Shown: piece by piece, positions 52,870 through 62,376 of the stretch
Numbering within the stretch: the first letter of the stretch is position 1
How the letters are laid out: each line of letters opens with the position of its first letter
NCBI RefSeq assembly: GCF_900188435.1
Contig: NZ_FYFA01000001.1
Coordinates: forward strand, 868,001-932,000
Origin: Marinobacter sp. es.048
Lineage (GTDB): Bacteria; Pseudomonadota; Gammaproteobacteria; Pseudomonadales; Oleiphilaceae
Direction of reading: 5' to 3'
DNA: 64,000 nt
The notes under the pieces: model-generated
The model's database searches: none
The model's input: only the letters and a program-made list of their open reading frames with translations
What the model was told of the DNA's origin: nothing
Made by a program: the position numbers and the translations under genes

Positions 52870-54558
52870 ATGACGCAAGACAAGAATCAGGACAAGCGCC
52901 GGAAATATTCGGCACCCGTTGTTGATGGCATTGGCAAATCTGCCAGTCGCGCCATGCTTCGGGCCGTCGGGTTTACCGATGAGGATTTCAAAAAGCCCCA
53001 GATCGGCATTGCGTCTACGTGGAGTAACCTCACACCGTGCAATATGCACATCAATCAACTGGCCGAAGAGTCGGCCGCAGGTGCCGATGAGGCGGGCGGC
53101 AAGTCGCTGATCTTCAATACCATCACGATATCGGATGGTATTGCCAACGGTACCGAGGGCATGAAGTATTCCCTTGTGTCCCGGGAGGTCATTGCCGATT
53201 CCATTGAAACGGTTGCCGGCTGTGAAGGGTTCGATGGCCTGGTTGCCATTGGTGGCTGCGACAAGAACATGCCCGGCTGCATGATGGGGCTGGCGCGTCT
53301 GAACCGGCCGTCGGTGTTTGTCTATGGTGGCACCATTATGCCCGGTGAAAACCATACCGATATCATCTCCGTTTTCGAGGCCGTGGGTGCCCATGCCCGT
53401 GGCGATCTGGATCTGATTGAGGTGAAGCAGATCGAGGAAACCGCGATCCCCGGGCCGGGCTCCTGCGGCGGCATGTATACCGCCAACACCATGGCGTCGG
53501 CCATTGAAGCCATGGGCATGAGCTTGCCGGGCAGTTCTGCCCAGAATGCGGTGTCAGACATCAAGGCGGCGGATTGCCGGGGTGCCGGGGCAGCCGTGCT
53601 GAATCTGTTGGAGAAAGACATCAAGCCCAGCGACATCATGACCCGGAAGGCCTTCGAGAACGCCATCACCGTGGTCATCGCCCTGGGCGGCTCAACCAAT
53701 GCGGTGCTGCACCTGCTGGCCATGGCCAGCACGGTCGGTGTGGACCTGGAGCTGGAAGATTTTGTTGAGATTGGCAAGCGGGTCCCGGTGCTGGCGGACC
53801 TGCGCCCGAGCGGCCACTACATGATGTCGGAACTGGTGACCATCGGCGGTATCCAGCCGCTGATGAAAATGCTTCTGGATCGCGGACTGCTGCACGGCGA
53901 CTGTCTGACCGTGACTGGTCAGACTCTGGCCGAGAACCTGGCGGACGTTGCCCCCTATCCGGAAGGGCAGGACATCATTCACGCCTTTGATAATCCGATC
54001 AAGGCGGACAGCCATCTTCGGATCCTGTTCGGGAATCTGGCGCCAACGGGTGCGGTGGCAAAGATCACCGGCAAGGAAGGAACTCACTTTACTGGCCGTG
54101 CCCGGGTGTTCCATTCCGAAGAAGAAGCCCAGGAGCGGATTCTTGATGGCACCGTGGTGGCCGGCGATGTACTGGTCATCCGTTACGAAGGTCCCAAAGG
54201 CGGGCCGGGCATGCGAGAGATGCTGAGCCCCACCTCCGCGATTATGGGCAAGGGCCTGGGTAACGATGTCGCTCTGATTACTGATGGCCGGTTCTCCGGG
54301 GGCAGCCACGGATTCGTGGTTGGTCATGTCACGCCGGAAGCGGCCGAGGGCGGTCCCATTGCTCTGGTAGAGGATGGCGACACTATTACCATTGATGCCG
54401 TCAGCAACCAGATTGAGCTGGATGTCTCGGATCAGGAACTGGAACGTCGGCGTCAGGCCTGGCAGGCTCCACAGCCGCGCTTCACCCGGGGTGTTCTGGC
54501 CAAATACGCCCGCACGGTAGGCTCTGCGTCCAACGGGGCCATTACCGATCTGCCATGA
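52870..54558 (+). CDS. ilvD: Dihydroxy-acid dehydratase IlvD
   Basis: 562 residues, the shorter IlvD type. The enzyme dehydrates 2,3-dihydroxy-isovalerate and its homologue in valine, leucine and isoleucine synthesis. Fe-S ligand cysteines are seen in [19 protein letters not shown] and [16 protein letters not shown], and the C-terminal substrate site is [26 protein letters not shown] precedes the ATG at 52870 ([20 protein letters not shown]); a longer frame from 52786 overlaps the divergent region and is rejected. No other ilv genes adjoin. Confidence 0.94.
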   Translation: MTQDKNQDKRRKYSAPVVDGIGKSASRAMLRAVGFTDEDFKKPQIGIASTWSNLTPCNMHINQLAEESAAGADEAGGKSLIFNTITISDGIANGTEGMKYSLVSREVIADSIETVAGCEGFDGLVAIGGCDKNMPGCMMGLARLNRPSVFVYGGTIMPGENHTDIISVFEAVGAHARGDLDLIEVKQIEETAIPGPGSCGGMYTANTMASAIEAMGMSLPGSSAQNAVSDIKAADCRGAGAAVLNLLEKDIKPSDIMTRKAFENAITVVIALGGSTNAVLHLLAMASTVGVDLELEDFVEIGKRVPVLADLRPSGHYMMSELVTIGGIQPLMKMLLDRGLLHGDCLTVTGQTLAENLADVAPYPEGQDIIHAFDNPIKADSHLRILFGNLAPTGAVAKITGKEGTHFTGRARVFHSEEEAQERILDGTVVAGDVLVIRYEGPKGGPGMREMLSPTSAIMGKGLGNDVALITDGRFSGGSHGFVVGHVTPEAAEGGPIALVEDGDTITIDAVSNQIELDVSDQELERRRQAWQAPQPRFTRGVLAKYARTVGSASNGAITDLP

Positions 54559-54647
54559 TCTGATGCCACCGGGCAATCGCTGCTATAATCCGCCACTGAC
54601 GGGGCAGTCATTGCCTGGACAGGAAATAAGCTAAGGGGCTTTGAAGT

Positions 54648-55598
54648 ATGGTTAGCCGGAGTATGGCCATAGGTTGGTTTTTTTTGCTGGCGCTGCTGCC
54701 CGGGGTTTCCCAGGGCCACCAGCAAGAGGCATCGGTCAACGCATCAGCGTCGTCAAGGGAAGCTGGCCCAAACCTGGCCTCGGTTAATGCTGCAGTTGCG
54801 GTGGCCGGTGATAGCGATCTGATCTTCGGCAAGAATGCCGATCGATCCGTTCCCATTGCCTCGGTCACCAAGGTCATGACCGCGCTGGTTGTGCTGGAAT
54901 CCGGAGAGCCACTTGATGAGTGGCTGACCTTTGAGGAGCGCCATACGCCAGCCGCCGCCAATGCTTATACTCGTATCCGCATCGACTCGGAGATGCGTCG
55001 CAAAGATGTGTTGCGCATTGCACTGATGTCGTCAGAGAACTTCGCTGCCTACACCCTGGCCCGCAGCCATCCGGGCGGATTCGATGCCTTCATTGAGGCG
55101 ATGAATGCCAAGGCTGTGGCCCTGGGGATGACCGGTACCCGGTTTGTCGATCCCACCGGACTGTCGTCCGAGAACCTCTCTACTGCCGCGGATCTGGTCA
55201 GGCTGGTGAACGCTGCAGCCGACTATCCGGAAATTCGGGAATACTCCACAACGGGTTACTTCCGGGGACAGTTCCGCCAGCCCCGTTACAGCTTGTCGTT
55301 TGGCAACACCAACGCCCTGGTTCACCGCGATAGCTGGGGGGTGGGATTGAGCAAGACTGGCTACCTGTCCGAGGCCGGGCGCTGTCTCGTGATGATCTCG
55401 AAGATGAACGGCAAAGAAGTGGTTACCGTTTTGCTGGATTCGCTGGGTACCCGCTCGCCTCTGGGCGATGCCGGGCGGATCAAACGCTGGCTGGACACCG
55501 GGGTCCGGGGTTCCGTGGCTGCAGCGGCCCGCCGCTATGAACAGGAAAAGAACGCGGCCTATGCGACCGCAGGTAACAGCACGGTCAGCGTAAACTGA
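54648..55598 (+). CDS. pbpG: D-alanyl-D-alanine endopeptidase PbpG (PBP7-like)
   Basis: 316 residues. A signal peptide precedes the serine peptidase S11 domain. Catalytic motifs are present in order: SVTK near residue 72 (S-x-x-K), SSENFAAYTLAR (S-x-N) and LSKTGYLSEAGRC (K-T-G). The enzyme trims cross-links in peptidoglycan in the periplasm. AAGGGG precedes the ATG. It is followed 19 bases later by the asparaginase-like gene. The length matches PBP7 (about 310). Confidence 0.88.
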   Translation: MVSRSMAIGWFFLLALLPGVSQGHQQEASVNASASSREAGPNLASVNAAVAVAGDSDLIFGKNADRSVPIASVTKVMTALVVLESGEPLDEWLTFEERHTPAAANAYTRIRIDSEMRRKDVLRIALMSSENFAAYTLARSHPGGFDAFIEAMNAKAVALGMTGTRFVDPTGLSSENLSTAADLVRLVNAAADYPEIREYSTTGYFRGQFRQPRYSLSFGNTNALVHRDSWGVGLSKTGYLSEAGRCLVMISKMNGKEVVTVLLDSLGTRSPLGDAGRIKRWLDTGVRGSVAAAARRYEQEKNAAYATAGNSTVSVN

Positions 55599-55617
55599 CC
55601 CTGAAAGGAATCCCGTC

Positions 55618-56097
55618 ATGATCCAGATCTTCACCACCGGTGGCACCATCGACAAGGTGTATTTCGATGCCAACAGCGAATTCGAGGTGGGGCACAGCAT
55701 GCTGCCGGAGTTGCTCTCGGAGTCCAATATCCACGAGGGTTATCGACTGCGGGAGCTGATGCGCAAGGACAGCCTGGAGATGAACGATGAAGATCGCCAG
55801 CTGGTGTTGGCTGCGGCCGGGGAGTGCGACTGTGACCGCATCGTTATCACCCATGGTACCGATACCATGGCGGACACGGCTGCGGTGTTGGCCGGCCTCA
55901 AGGACAAGACCATTGTGCTGACCGGTGCCATGCAGCCGGCCCGCATGCGCCGCACCGATGCGGTGTTCAATATCGGGTTTGCCTGGGCCGCGGTGCAACT
56001 GCTGCCACCGGGGGTCTATATCGCCATGAATGGTGAAGTGTTCGAAGCCGGAGCCGTGCGCAAGAATCTCCAGGCGCAACGTTTCGAACGGACCTGA
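55618..56097 (+). CDS. One-domain asparaginase-like protein
   Basis: 159 residues covering only the N-terminal domain of the asparaginase fold. The nucleophile Thr motif is FTTGGTIDKVYFD (residues 5-17), and ITHGTDTMADTAAVL holds the second Thr-Asp pair. After MNGEVFEAGAVRKN the protein stops where normal L-asparaginases (about 330) continue into a C-terminal domain that completes the dimer active site. The frame is intact with AAGGA before the ATG and an ordinary stop, so it is a short family rather than a broken gene. Activity and substrate are unknown. Confidence 0.82.
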   Translation: MIQIFTTGGTIDKVYFDANSEFEVGHSMLPELLSESNIHEGYRLRELMRKDSLEMNDEDRQLVLAAAGECDCDRIVITHGTDTMADTAAVLAGLKDKTIVLTGAMQPARMRRTDAVFNIGFAWAAVQLLPPGVYIAMNGEVFEAGAVRKNLQAQRFERT

Positions 56098-56098
56098 T

Positions 56099-56791
56099 TC
56101 AGGCCAGGCTGTCTTTCTCCTGGCGGGTCAGTTCTCGATAGTCGCCGGGCTTAAGCGCCGCGTCCAGTTCAACCTGCCCGATCTGCAGTCGATGTAACGC
56201 CTCGACGTGATTGCCAACCGCTGCCAGCATACGTTTGACCTGATGGTAACGCCCTTCCGAAATCGTAAGCTCAATGAGCCTGTCTTCCAGAACCTTTATC
56301 CGGGCCGGCCGAGTTGGCCTGGGGTCGTTGTGCAGATCCACTCCACGCTCAAGTTGTTGTGCCGCCGCGTCGGTCAGTGGTGCGCTCAGCGTTACCCGAT
56401 AGGTCTTGGGACAATCAGTTCGCGGTGAGGTGACCCGGTGGGACCACTGGCCATCGGTGGTGAGCAACAGGAGGCCCGTGGTGTCTGCGTCCAGGCGGCC
56501 GGCAATGTGGAGGTTCCGGGTGATGTCTGCGGGCAACAGGTCCAGCGCAGTTGCGTGGCTGCTGTCGGTTGTCGCACTTACCACGCCTGCCGGCTTGTTC
56601 ATCATCAGATAGCGTTCGCCTGGCAGAGTTAGCAGGCCATCCAACAAGGCCACCCGCTCATCGCCAGCCAACTGGGTGTTGGCGCCCTTACAGACTTGTT
56701 CGTTGACTGTTACCTCCCCGCGGCTGATAGCCCGCTTGGCCTCTTTCCGGGAGAGTTCGGTGCTGTTGGCAATAAACTGGTCCAGTCGCAT
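56099..56791 (-). CDS. rsuA: 16S rRNA pseudouridine(516) synthase RsuA
   Basis: 230 residues. An S4 RNA-binding domain (MRLDQFIANSTELSRKEAKRAISRGEV) precedes the catalytic domain, whose Asp lies in GRLDADTTGLLLLT near residues 95-108. The TISEGRYHQVKRMLAAVGNHV block is the RsuA/RluB/E/F signature. Length and order fit RsuA, which modifies U516. The start at 56791 follows the stop of the upstream membrane-protein gene by 5 bases, suggesting coupling. A paralogue such as RluE is possible but less likely. Confidence 0.86.
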   Translation of the reverse strand: MRLDQFIANSTELSRKEAKRAISRGEVTVNEQVCKGANTQLAGDERVALLDGLLTLPGERYLMMNKPAGVVSATTDSSHATALDLLPADITRNLHIAGRLDADTTGLLLLTTDGQWSHRVTSPRTDCPKTYRVTLSAPLTDAAAQQLERGVDLHNDPRPTRPARIKVLEDRLIELTISEGRYHQVKRMLAAVGNHVEALHRLQIGQVELDAALKPGDYRELTRQEKDSLA

Positions 56792-56796
56792 GGTCG

Positions 56797-57825
56797 TTAG
56801 CAGCGTTGTCCCGGTGCTGGTGAACTCAGGCTGGCCAGGCAGAGCACCGGCGTCTCGCCAGTCATCCGGGACCATAGCAGGCCCAGTGCTTCGGTGCTCA
56901 CATCGGGGCGTGGAGTCCGGAAGCTCGCCGTCGGATCTATACCGCTGCCATTGCTGGTTGCCAGAACAAAGGTAAAAGGGTGAGCACCGGGGATGCCCAG
57001 CCGGATGTCGGTGGCGGTGATGCGGTCACCGACCTGGTCGTAATCCAGGAAGCCCCGGGTGAACCATTCCAGGCGATGGGCCTCGGGCAGGTCCGAGACT
57101 GCCTTTGCCAGATCCGGGCGGCGTGGAAAATATTCAAGGTTCAGAGGCGCATCGCCGTCCAGAAAGCCGGTAACAATCTCTATCCGCTGATCACCCTGCA
57201 GAGCCGTGGCGCGCCACAACAGGGTGTTGAAAGGCATGGGTTGCACCAGCAGATCGGGGTTCTCAAGCCCGGCCTCTGCGAGCGCCGGTTGCACCCGTTG
57301 GGTAATGACCTGTTGGGCCAGGACACTCCAGCCCAGGTACAGGGTGGACACAGCCAGTCCTGCAATTACAGCTGACTTGGTCGGTGGTCGGGCCAGGAAA
57401 AACAGGCAGCCGGCCAGCAGGGGCAGGGTATAGAGCGGGTCGATTATAAAAATGCTGCTGATGGCTACGGGTGGCCCGATGGGCCAGAACAGCTGGGTGC
57501 CATAGGTGGTAAAAGCGTCCAGCAAAGGATGGGTAATCAGGATCAGCCCCGTCAAGGCGAGCCACCGCTGAAAACTCAGTTGTGGTTTCCAGCGCCAGAG
57601 TAACCAGGCGAGGGCAACCGCAAGGGGCGCAAGAATGAACAGTGAGTGGCTGAACCCGCGATGCTGGGTGAAATTGGCCACCGCTGTCCCGTAGTCGATG
57701 ACCACATCAAGATCCGGCAGGGTGCCCAATACAGCGCCTGTCAGCAAAACCGAGCGGCCAAGGGTCTTGCCGGCTACCGCGCCGGCCAGGGAGGCGCCCA
57801 GGGCGGCCTGGGTTATGGAATCCAT
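56797..57825 (-). CDS. YdjM/DUF457 metal-dependent hydrolase-like membrane protein
   Basis: 342 residues. The N-terminal half has the family pattern MDSITQAALGASLAGAVAG, then TLPDLDVVIDY, QHRGFSHSLFI and LITHPLLDAFTTYG, with His and Asp residues set in several transmembrane helices. Related proteins are called LexA-regulated or metal-dependent membrane hydrolases, but the activity is not well defined. The C-terminal 160 residues are soluble and variable. It is followed 5 bases later by rsuA on the same strand. Confidence 0.8.
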   Translation of the reverse strand: MDSITQAALGASLAGAVAGKTLGRSVLLTGAVLGTLPDLDVVIDYGTAVANFTQHRGFSHSLFILAPLAVALAWLLWRWKPQLSFQRWLALTGLILITHPLLDAFTTYGTQLFWPIGPPVAISSIFIIDPLYTLPLLAGCLFFLARPPTKSAVIAGLAVSTLYLGWSVLAQQVITQRVQPALAEAGLENPDLLVQPMPFNTLLWRATALQGDQRIEIVTGFLDGDAPLNLEYFPRRPDLAKAVSDLPEAHRLEWFTRGFLDYDQVGDRITATDIRLGIPGAHPFTFVLATSNGSGIDPTASFRTPRPDVSTEALGLLWSRMTGETPVLCLASLSSPAPGQRC

Positions 57826-57887
57826 GTCAGATCAGTCTCGCGTCAAAATGGTTACCTGCAATAGTAGGCCGCCGGCTCTCCGGTGGA

Positions 57888-59138
57888 TCACTGACCTGCA
57901 GGTATCTCCAGCTCCGCCAGAACCGATTCACCGGGATAGCCATCGGCCACCAGGTTGTTGGCGGTCTGAAACTGCCGGATCGCAGAGCGGGTTGCAGGCC
58001 CCATGATGCCATCGGGTTTGCCAGGCTCATATCCCCGTTGCTGAAGGGCTTTCTGCAGGCTGATGATGTTGTCGCGGGATAGTGCCGGGGCATCCTCGGG
58101 TGGCGGATTCTGCAGGCCACCGGCACCGGCAATCCGGTCTGCCAGATGGCCAACCGCAATGGCATAGAATTCGGAGCGGTTCCAGCCCATGATCACCCGG
58201 AAGTTGTTGTAGGCGAGAAACGCCGGGCCACGGTGTCCTGCGGGTACCACCAGGGCGGCATCGATTGGTTCACGGGCCAGAGCATTGCCAAAGGCATCCT
58301 TGATCCCCATTTTCTGCCATTCCTCCAGCGGCAGGCGACGCCCATCCGCCAGCGAATAGTCGAAATTCTCGGGCAGAAGCACCTCGCGCCCCCAGCGATA
58401 ATCGCCGTCCCAGTTCATGGATTCCAGGAATCTGCCGGCAGACATCATGGCATCCGTCAGGCTGTTCCAGAGGTCTCTGCGGCCATCGCCATCGGCATCC
58501 ACTGCGTGTTTCAGGAACACCGTGGGCATGAACTGGACGTGGCCCATGGCGCCGGCCCAGGAACCTTCCATCTGGTCGGCTGGTATGGCGCCCTCATCAA
58601 TGATGCGCAGGGCGGCTATGAGTTGCTCGGTAAAAAAGGTGCTGCGGCGTGGATCGCAGGCCAGGGTTGTCAGGGAGCTGGGTACCGGCATCTTGCCGAA
58701 ATAGCTGCCGAAGTTGGTTTCCAGGCCCCAGAACGACACCAGGTAGGGAGCTGGCACGCCCGTTTCCCGGGTGACTCTGGCCAGCAGCTCCTCGTGTTCC
58801 TGCAGCAGTTCGCGTCCCTTGCTGATCCGGGCATCGTTAACCCGACGGTTCAGGTAGTCGGCGAAGGTGGTGGTGAATTCCGGTTGCCGCCGGTCCAGCT
58901 CGATCACCCTTGCCAGATGCTGAACTCCGGACATCACCTCGCTGGCGGTCTTGTTGCTGACCCCGGCGGCAATGGCCTGTTCCTGAAGCCGGGCTTTGCA
59001 TTCGGCAAACCCCGCTGGCTCCACCTCAGAGCTGTCCTGGGCGATGGCCGGCAGCGACAGAAGTGACAGAAAACCGGAAAACACTAAGCCGCGGGTAAGG
59101 CCACCCTGGCGGAGAATCCTTGCAGGTCTGGTCAGCAC
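57888..59138 (-). CDS. Membrane-bound lytic murein transglycosylase B family protein
   Basis: 416 residues with an N-terminal signal segment (GLVFSGFLSLLSLPAIAQ; no clear lipobox). The MltB/GH103 domain carries the catalytic Glu in SFWGLETNFGSYFG near residue 142, ACDPRRSTFFTEQLIAALRII and SWAGAMGHVQFMPTVFLKHA. A C-terminal peptidoglycan-binding-1 domain (residues about 345-405; YEPGKPDGIMGPATRSAIRQFQ) follows. It cleaves murein with 1,6-anhydro end formation. The start is GTG at 59138 with GAGG upstream. Confidence 0.88.
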   Translation of the reverse strand: MLTRPARILRQGGLTRGLVFSGFLSLLSLPAIAQDSSEVEPAGFAECKARLQEQAIAAGVSNKTASEVMSGVQHLARVIELDRRQPEFTTTFADYLNRRVNDARISKGRELLQEHEELLARVTRETGVPAPYLVSFWGLETNFGSYFGKMPVPSSLTTLACDPRRSTFFTEQLIAALRIIDEGAIPADQMEGSWAGAMGHVQFMPTVFLKHAVDADGDGRRDLWNSLTDAMMSAGRFLESMNWDGDYRWGREVLLPENFDYSLADGRRLPLEEWQKMGIKDAFGNALAREPIDAALVVPAGHRGPAFLAYNNFRVIMGWNRSEFYAIAVGHLADRIAGAGGLQNPPPEDAPALSRDNIISLQKALQQRGYEPGKPDGIMGPATRSAIRQFQTANNLVADGYPGESVLAELEIPAGQ

Positions 59139-59245
59139 ACAAAACCTCTATCAGGCTGATGGTGGGGGAATAATCCTGACCCCATGTTAGCGCGTTTTCC
59201 AAGCGGAGAAACACTGTCCGGGGCCCGGTGGAGTGACAATTCTTT

Positions 59246-59299
59246 AACCTGCCGGTTCCCGGAAAATGTCGATTGTCGTCTTTTTGTTGCCGGCAGGTT
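59246..59299. promoter_or_regulatory. Inverted repeat AACCTGCCGG/CCGGCAGGTT between mltB and the response regulator
   Basis: Two perfect 10-base arms (59246-59255 and 59290-59299) are separated by 34 bases. Downstream, TTCTAT and ATAGAA (59317-59337) form another dyad overlapping a TATAGT -10. The area lies between divergent genes and probably holds both promoters. Confidence 0.45.
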
Positions 59300-59367
59300 T
59301 CTGGCGTGGGTCTTTGTTCTATAGTTGGACCATAGAATCGGGTTGTGGATAGGGGAAGGTTTGAGCT

Positions 59368-60237
59368 ATGGCAATGCTGAAAGCGCTGGTCGTGGATGAC
59401 GCCAGCTTTGTACGTGATCTGGTCAAACGAACCGTGCGCCAGCGTTTTCCGGTGATCGAGACAACCGACGCCCAGAACGGCCGTCGGGCACAGTCGCTGA
59501 TGTCCCGAACGGCGTTTGACCTGATCCTGTGCGATTGGGAGATGCCTGAGATGTCGGGTCTGGAGTTGTTGCAGTGGATGCGCCAGCAGCCACAATACGA
59601 AAACGTCCCCTTTATCATGATCACCAGCCGGGGTGACAAGGATCATGTGATTGAGGCGGTGAAGGGAGGCGTTTCCGAATATCTGGGCAAACCTTTCAGC
59701 CCTGAGGGGTTGAGCAAGAAAATCATCAAGGTGATGGGCCGTAAACTGAAAGACGCCATGGATCGGAGTGGAAAGTCCATGGCCAGCCCCGCCGACGCCT
59801 TCAAGGAGTCGGCCAACCTGCTGACCCGTAAGCCGGAACCCACTGCCGAGAGTCCTGCCTCTTCAACACCCTCGCAGGCAGCCCCTGCTGCAATGCCTAA
59901 ACAGGCCCCATCTCGCGGTTCGATGAGTCTTGCGTCGGTGCGCTTTGCTGAAAGCACCCTGAAATCGGTGGTCAAGGACATCAATCTGACGGAGGTGCGG
60001 GTGATTGCCAAGCGGGACCAGGTGTTTCCGGGGATTCTCGACCAGGCGGTGGTGGACATCGGGATCGCAGAGGGGCAGATGGCCAGACTGAACGGCTACG
60101 TGCACCAGTTGCAGGCGGTCGACAAACGCCAGGACACCGACTTTGTCAGCGTTACCATCCGTTTTGTCGATGAAGATCCGAAAAAGCTCGAGGACTTATC
60201 GAGGTTTGTCGCCCGCTTCCGGGCGGGTATGCGCTAG
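59368..60237 (+). CDS. Response regulator with an uncharacterised C-terminal domain
   Basis: 289 residues. The receiver domain (1-125) has DD at 10-11, the phosphoryl Asp in CDWEMPEMSG near 55, and Lys in YLGKPFSP. A Pro/Ala/Ser-rich linker (about 135-190) leads to a C-terminal domain of about 95 residues (TLKSVVKDINLTEVRVIAKRD onward) with no helix-turn-helix, GGDEF, EAL or histidine kinase motif. It resembles the regulator next to phoR in pseudomonads. GGAAGG precedes the ATG. Its last 4 bases overlap the end of phoR, convergent. Confidence 0.8.
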   Translation: MAMLKALVVDDASFVRDLVKRTVRQRFPVIETTDAQNGRRAQSLMSRTAFDLILCDWEMPEMSGLELLQWMRQQPQYENVPFIMITSRGDKDHVIEAVKGGVSEYLGKPFSPEGLSKKIIKVMGRKLKDAMDRSGKSMASPADAFKESANLLTRKPEPTAESPASSTPSQAAPAAMPKQAPSRGSMSLASVRFAESTLKSVVKDINLTEVRVIAKRDQVFPGILDQAVVDIGIAEGQMARLNGYVHQLQAVDKRQDTDFVSVTIRFVDEDPKKLEDLSRFVARFRAGMR

Positions 60238-61553
60238 CTGTCCGCCTTTTCCGGTACCCGCTCGACCAGCCGCTCCCGCGGGAAGTGACAGATAAATTCA
60301 CTGCCCTCGCCAATCCGGCTGCGAATCTCCAGATTGCCGTCGTGGTTGAGCAACACGTGTTTGACGATTGCCAGGCCAAGACCGGTGCCGCCGGTGTCCT
60401 TGTGACGGCTCGGATCGGCCCTATAGAAACGTTCCGTCAGGCGGGGGATATGAACCGGGTCGATACCGATTCCGGAATCCTTGACTGACAGGTGCGCGCC
60501 TTCCCGGTTGGTGGACCAGGATACGGTAATCTGGCCTTTTGCAGGCGTGTACTTCACCGCATTGAAGATCAGATTCGAGAAAGCACTGCGTAGCTGGCTT
60601 TCATCGCCTTTCAACAGTCGATGGTCGCCGATATGCACGTTAATCTCATGCTGTTTTTCGCCGCTGAGTGCCCTGGCGTCATGACAAACCTGGGTCAGCA
60701 ACTGGTCCACATCCGTGAGGGTGTCGTTGACCGTCTGTTCTCCGGTTTCGATTCGTGACAGCAGAATCAGGTCGGTAATCAGGGCTTCCATCCGGGATGA
60801 CTGGGCGGCCATGGTGTTAATGGCGCGGCGCCATTTCGGCGGCAGGTCGGCGGCGTTGTCCACCAGTGTTTCCAGGTAGCCGCTGATGACCGTGAGGGGC
60901 GTGCGCATCTCGTGGGAAACATTGCCGACAAAGTCACGGCGCATCTGTTCGAGCTGGTACAGCCGTGTTACGTCCTTGGCAACGATCAGACGATCGTCAT
61001 CACCGAACAGGCTAATCTGGATTTGCAGATGAATATGAGGTTTGGCCGGCGAATGTATCTCCAGGGGGTCACGATAATTCCTTGAATCGAAATAGGTTTT
61101 GAAGGCTGGCGTACGGATCAGGTTATGGATGTACTGGCCCTGGTCAGTGTTGCGTCGGAAACCGAGCAGGTATTCGGCAGAGCCGTTCCACCATTCCATG
61201 GCACCCCGGGCGTCCGTCATGATCACACCATCGCGCATGGCGTTGGTGGACTCCTGGACCCGGTTGATCTGGGCCCTTAACCGGTCCTGCGTTCTCAGAT
61301 GGCTCTGGTGCAGCTTGTGGAGATTGTCGAAAATATCCCCCCAGAGCCCGATGCTCTGGGGCGCTTCGTCGGTGGCGCTCGGGTTCGCCAGCCACTGGTA
61401 GAGACGCCTGGCCTGAAGCAGCGTCCACCACAGGTAGACAATCAGTCCGAAGGTAAGGCCGTAGACGGGCTCACCGAAGTAGAGGCCAACCAGGGTGGAG
61501 CCAATCAGGCCACCGATAATGTAGCGCAGGTATCGTGACCAGTTGTGCTGCAT
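60234..61553 (-). CDS. phoR: Phosphate regulon sensor histidine kinase PhoR
   Basis: 439 residues. Two short N-terminal membrane segments with little periplasmic part are typical of PhoR, then a PAS domain (near 95-200). The HisKA H-box is NVSHEMRTPLTVISG with His near 214, the N-box is NLIFNAVKYTPAKG, and G-boxes DSGIGI and GGTGLGLAIVKH follow. It autophosphorylates when PhoU/Pst signals low phosphate. ATG at 61553 is preferred to the preceding TTG. It lies 53 bases after phoB on the same strand. Confidence 0.94.
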   Translation of the reverse strand: MQHNWSRYLRYIIGGLIGSTLVGLYFGEPVYGLTFGLIVYLWWTLLQARRLYQWLANPSATDEAPQSIGLWGDIFDNLHKLHQSHLRTQDRLRAQINRVQESTNAMRDGVIMTDARGAMEWWNGSAEYLLGFRRNTDQGQYIHNLIRTPAFKTYFDSRNYRDPLEIHSPAKPHIHLQIQISLFGDDDRLIVAKDVTRLYQLEQMRRDFVGNVSHEMRTPLTVISGYLETLVDNAADLPPKWRRAINTMAAQSSRMEALITDLILLSRIETGEQTVNDTLTDVDQLLTQVCHDARALSGEKQHEINVHIGDHRLLKGDESQLRSAFSNLIFNAVKYTPAKGQITVSWSTNREGAHLSVKDSGIGIDPVHIPRLTERFYRADPSRHKDTGGTGLGLAIVKHVLLNHDGNLEIRSRIGEGSEFICHFPRERLVERVPEKADS

Positions 61554-61606
61554 CAAAAACTGCCTTGTGTCCGTTCCGGGGCTGATGCTCAGCTAGCCGG
61601 AGTTAC

Positions 61607-62299
61607 TTACGCGGCTCTGGTCGAAAAGCGGTAACCGGTTCCGCGTACGGTCTGGATCAGGTGGTCGTACTGGTCGCCAAGTGCCTTGCGGAGCCTGCGG
61701 ATATGCACATCCACAGTCCGTTCCTCAACATAGACATTGCCACCCCAGACCTGGTCCAGGAGCTGGGAGCGAGTATATACCCGTTCCTGGTGCGTCATGA
61801 AGAACTGAAGCAGCCGGTATTCGGTGGGACCCATGGTGAGGGCGCCATCCTGGGTGGTGACACGATGCCCTACTGGGTCGAGAGTCAGGCCTTCCACCTC
61901 AATCGGGCTGTCCACCCCCGGTGGTGTGGCGCGCCGGAGCACCGCTTTCAGGCGGGCGACCAGCTCCCGCGGGCTGAACGGTTTGGTGATGTAGTCGTCG
62001 GCACCAACTTCAAGACCCTGGATCTTGTTGTCTTCCTCAACCTTGGCGGTGAGCATGATGATGGGAATGTCGGCGGTCGCTTCTTCTTTCTTGAGGCGAC
62101 GGGCCAACTCCACGCCGCTGGTGCCGGGCAGCATCCAGTCGAGAAGCACGAGATCCGGGTGTTTGTCGACAATCAGGGCATGGGCTTCCCGGGCGTCCGC
62201 TGCCTCCAGATAGTCATAATCCGCCATTTCGAGGGCCACGGCGATCATCTCGCGGATCGGGGCCTCGTCATCGACGATCAGGACAGTTTTTCCAGTCAT
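61607..62299 (-). CDS. phoB: Phosphate regulon response regulator PhoB
   Basis: 230 residues (E. coli 229). The receiver has DDE at 10-12, phosphoryl Asp near 53 in VLLDWMLPG, and Lys in [11 protein letters not shown]. The winged-helix C-terminus ends with [16 protein letters not shown] and [10 protein letters not shown], the Pho box-reading helix and wing. It activates pst, phoB and other phosphate-starvation genes. A Pho box lies upstream, so it should activate itself, and phoR follows. Confidence 0.96.
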   Translation of the reverse strand: MTGKTVLIVDDEAPIREMIAVALEMADYDYLEAADAREAHALIVDKHPDLVLLDWMLPGTSGVELARRLKKEEATADIPIIMLTAKVEEDNKIQGLEVGADDYITKPFSPRELVARLKAVLRRATPPGVDSPIEVEGLTLDPVGHRVTTQDGALTMGPTEYRLLQFFMTHQERVYTRSQLLDQVWGGNVYVEERTVDVHIRRLRKALGDQYDHLIQTVRGTGYRFSTRAA

Positions 62300-62352
62300 G
62301 AGCTTTTAACCTGTGTCAGACCTTGATTTGTTGCTGCCTCATTACAGCGCCC

Positions 62353-62374
62353 AAGTGTTACAAGTATATGACAG
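62353..62374 (-). promoter_or_regulatory. Pho box upstream of phoB
   Basis: On the minus strand CTGTCAT (62374-62368), four bases ATAC, then TTGTAAC (62363-62357) fit the PhoB consensus. It lies about 55 bases before the phoB start and just after the ubiA stop. Confidence 0.83.
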
Positions 62375-62376
62375 GT

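Noticed and set aside
55618..56097. Asparaginase-like gene as a pseudogene
   Set aside because: Frame, ribosome site and stop are normal, and no C-terminal asparaginase remnants are visible downstream before rsuA.
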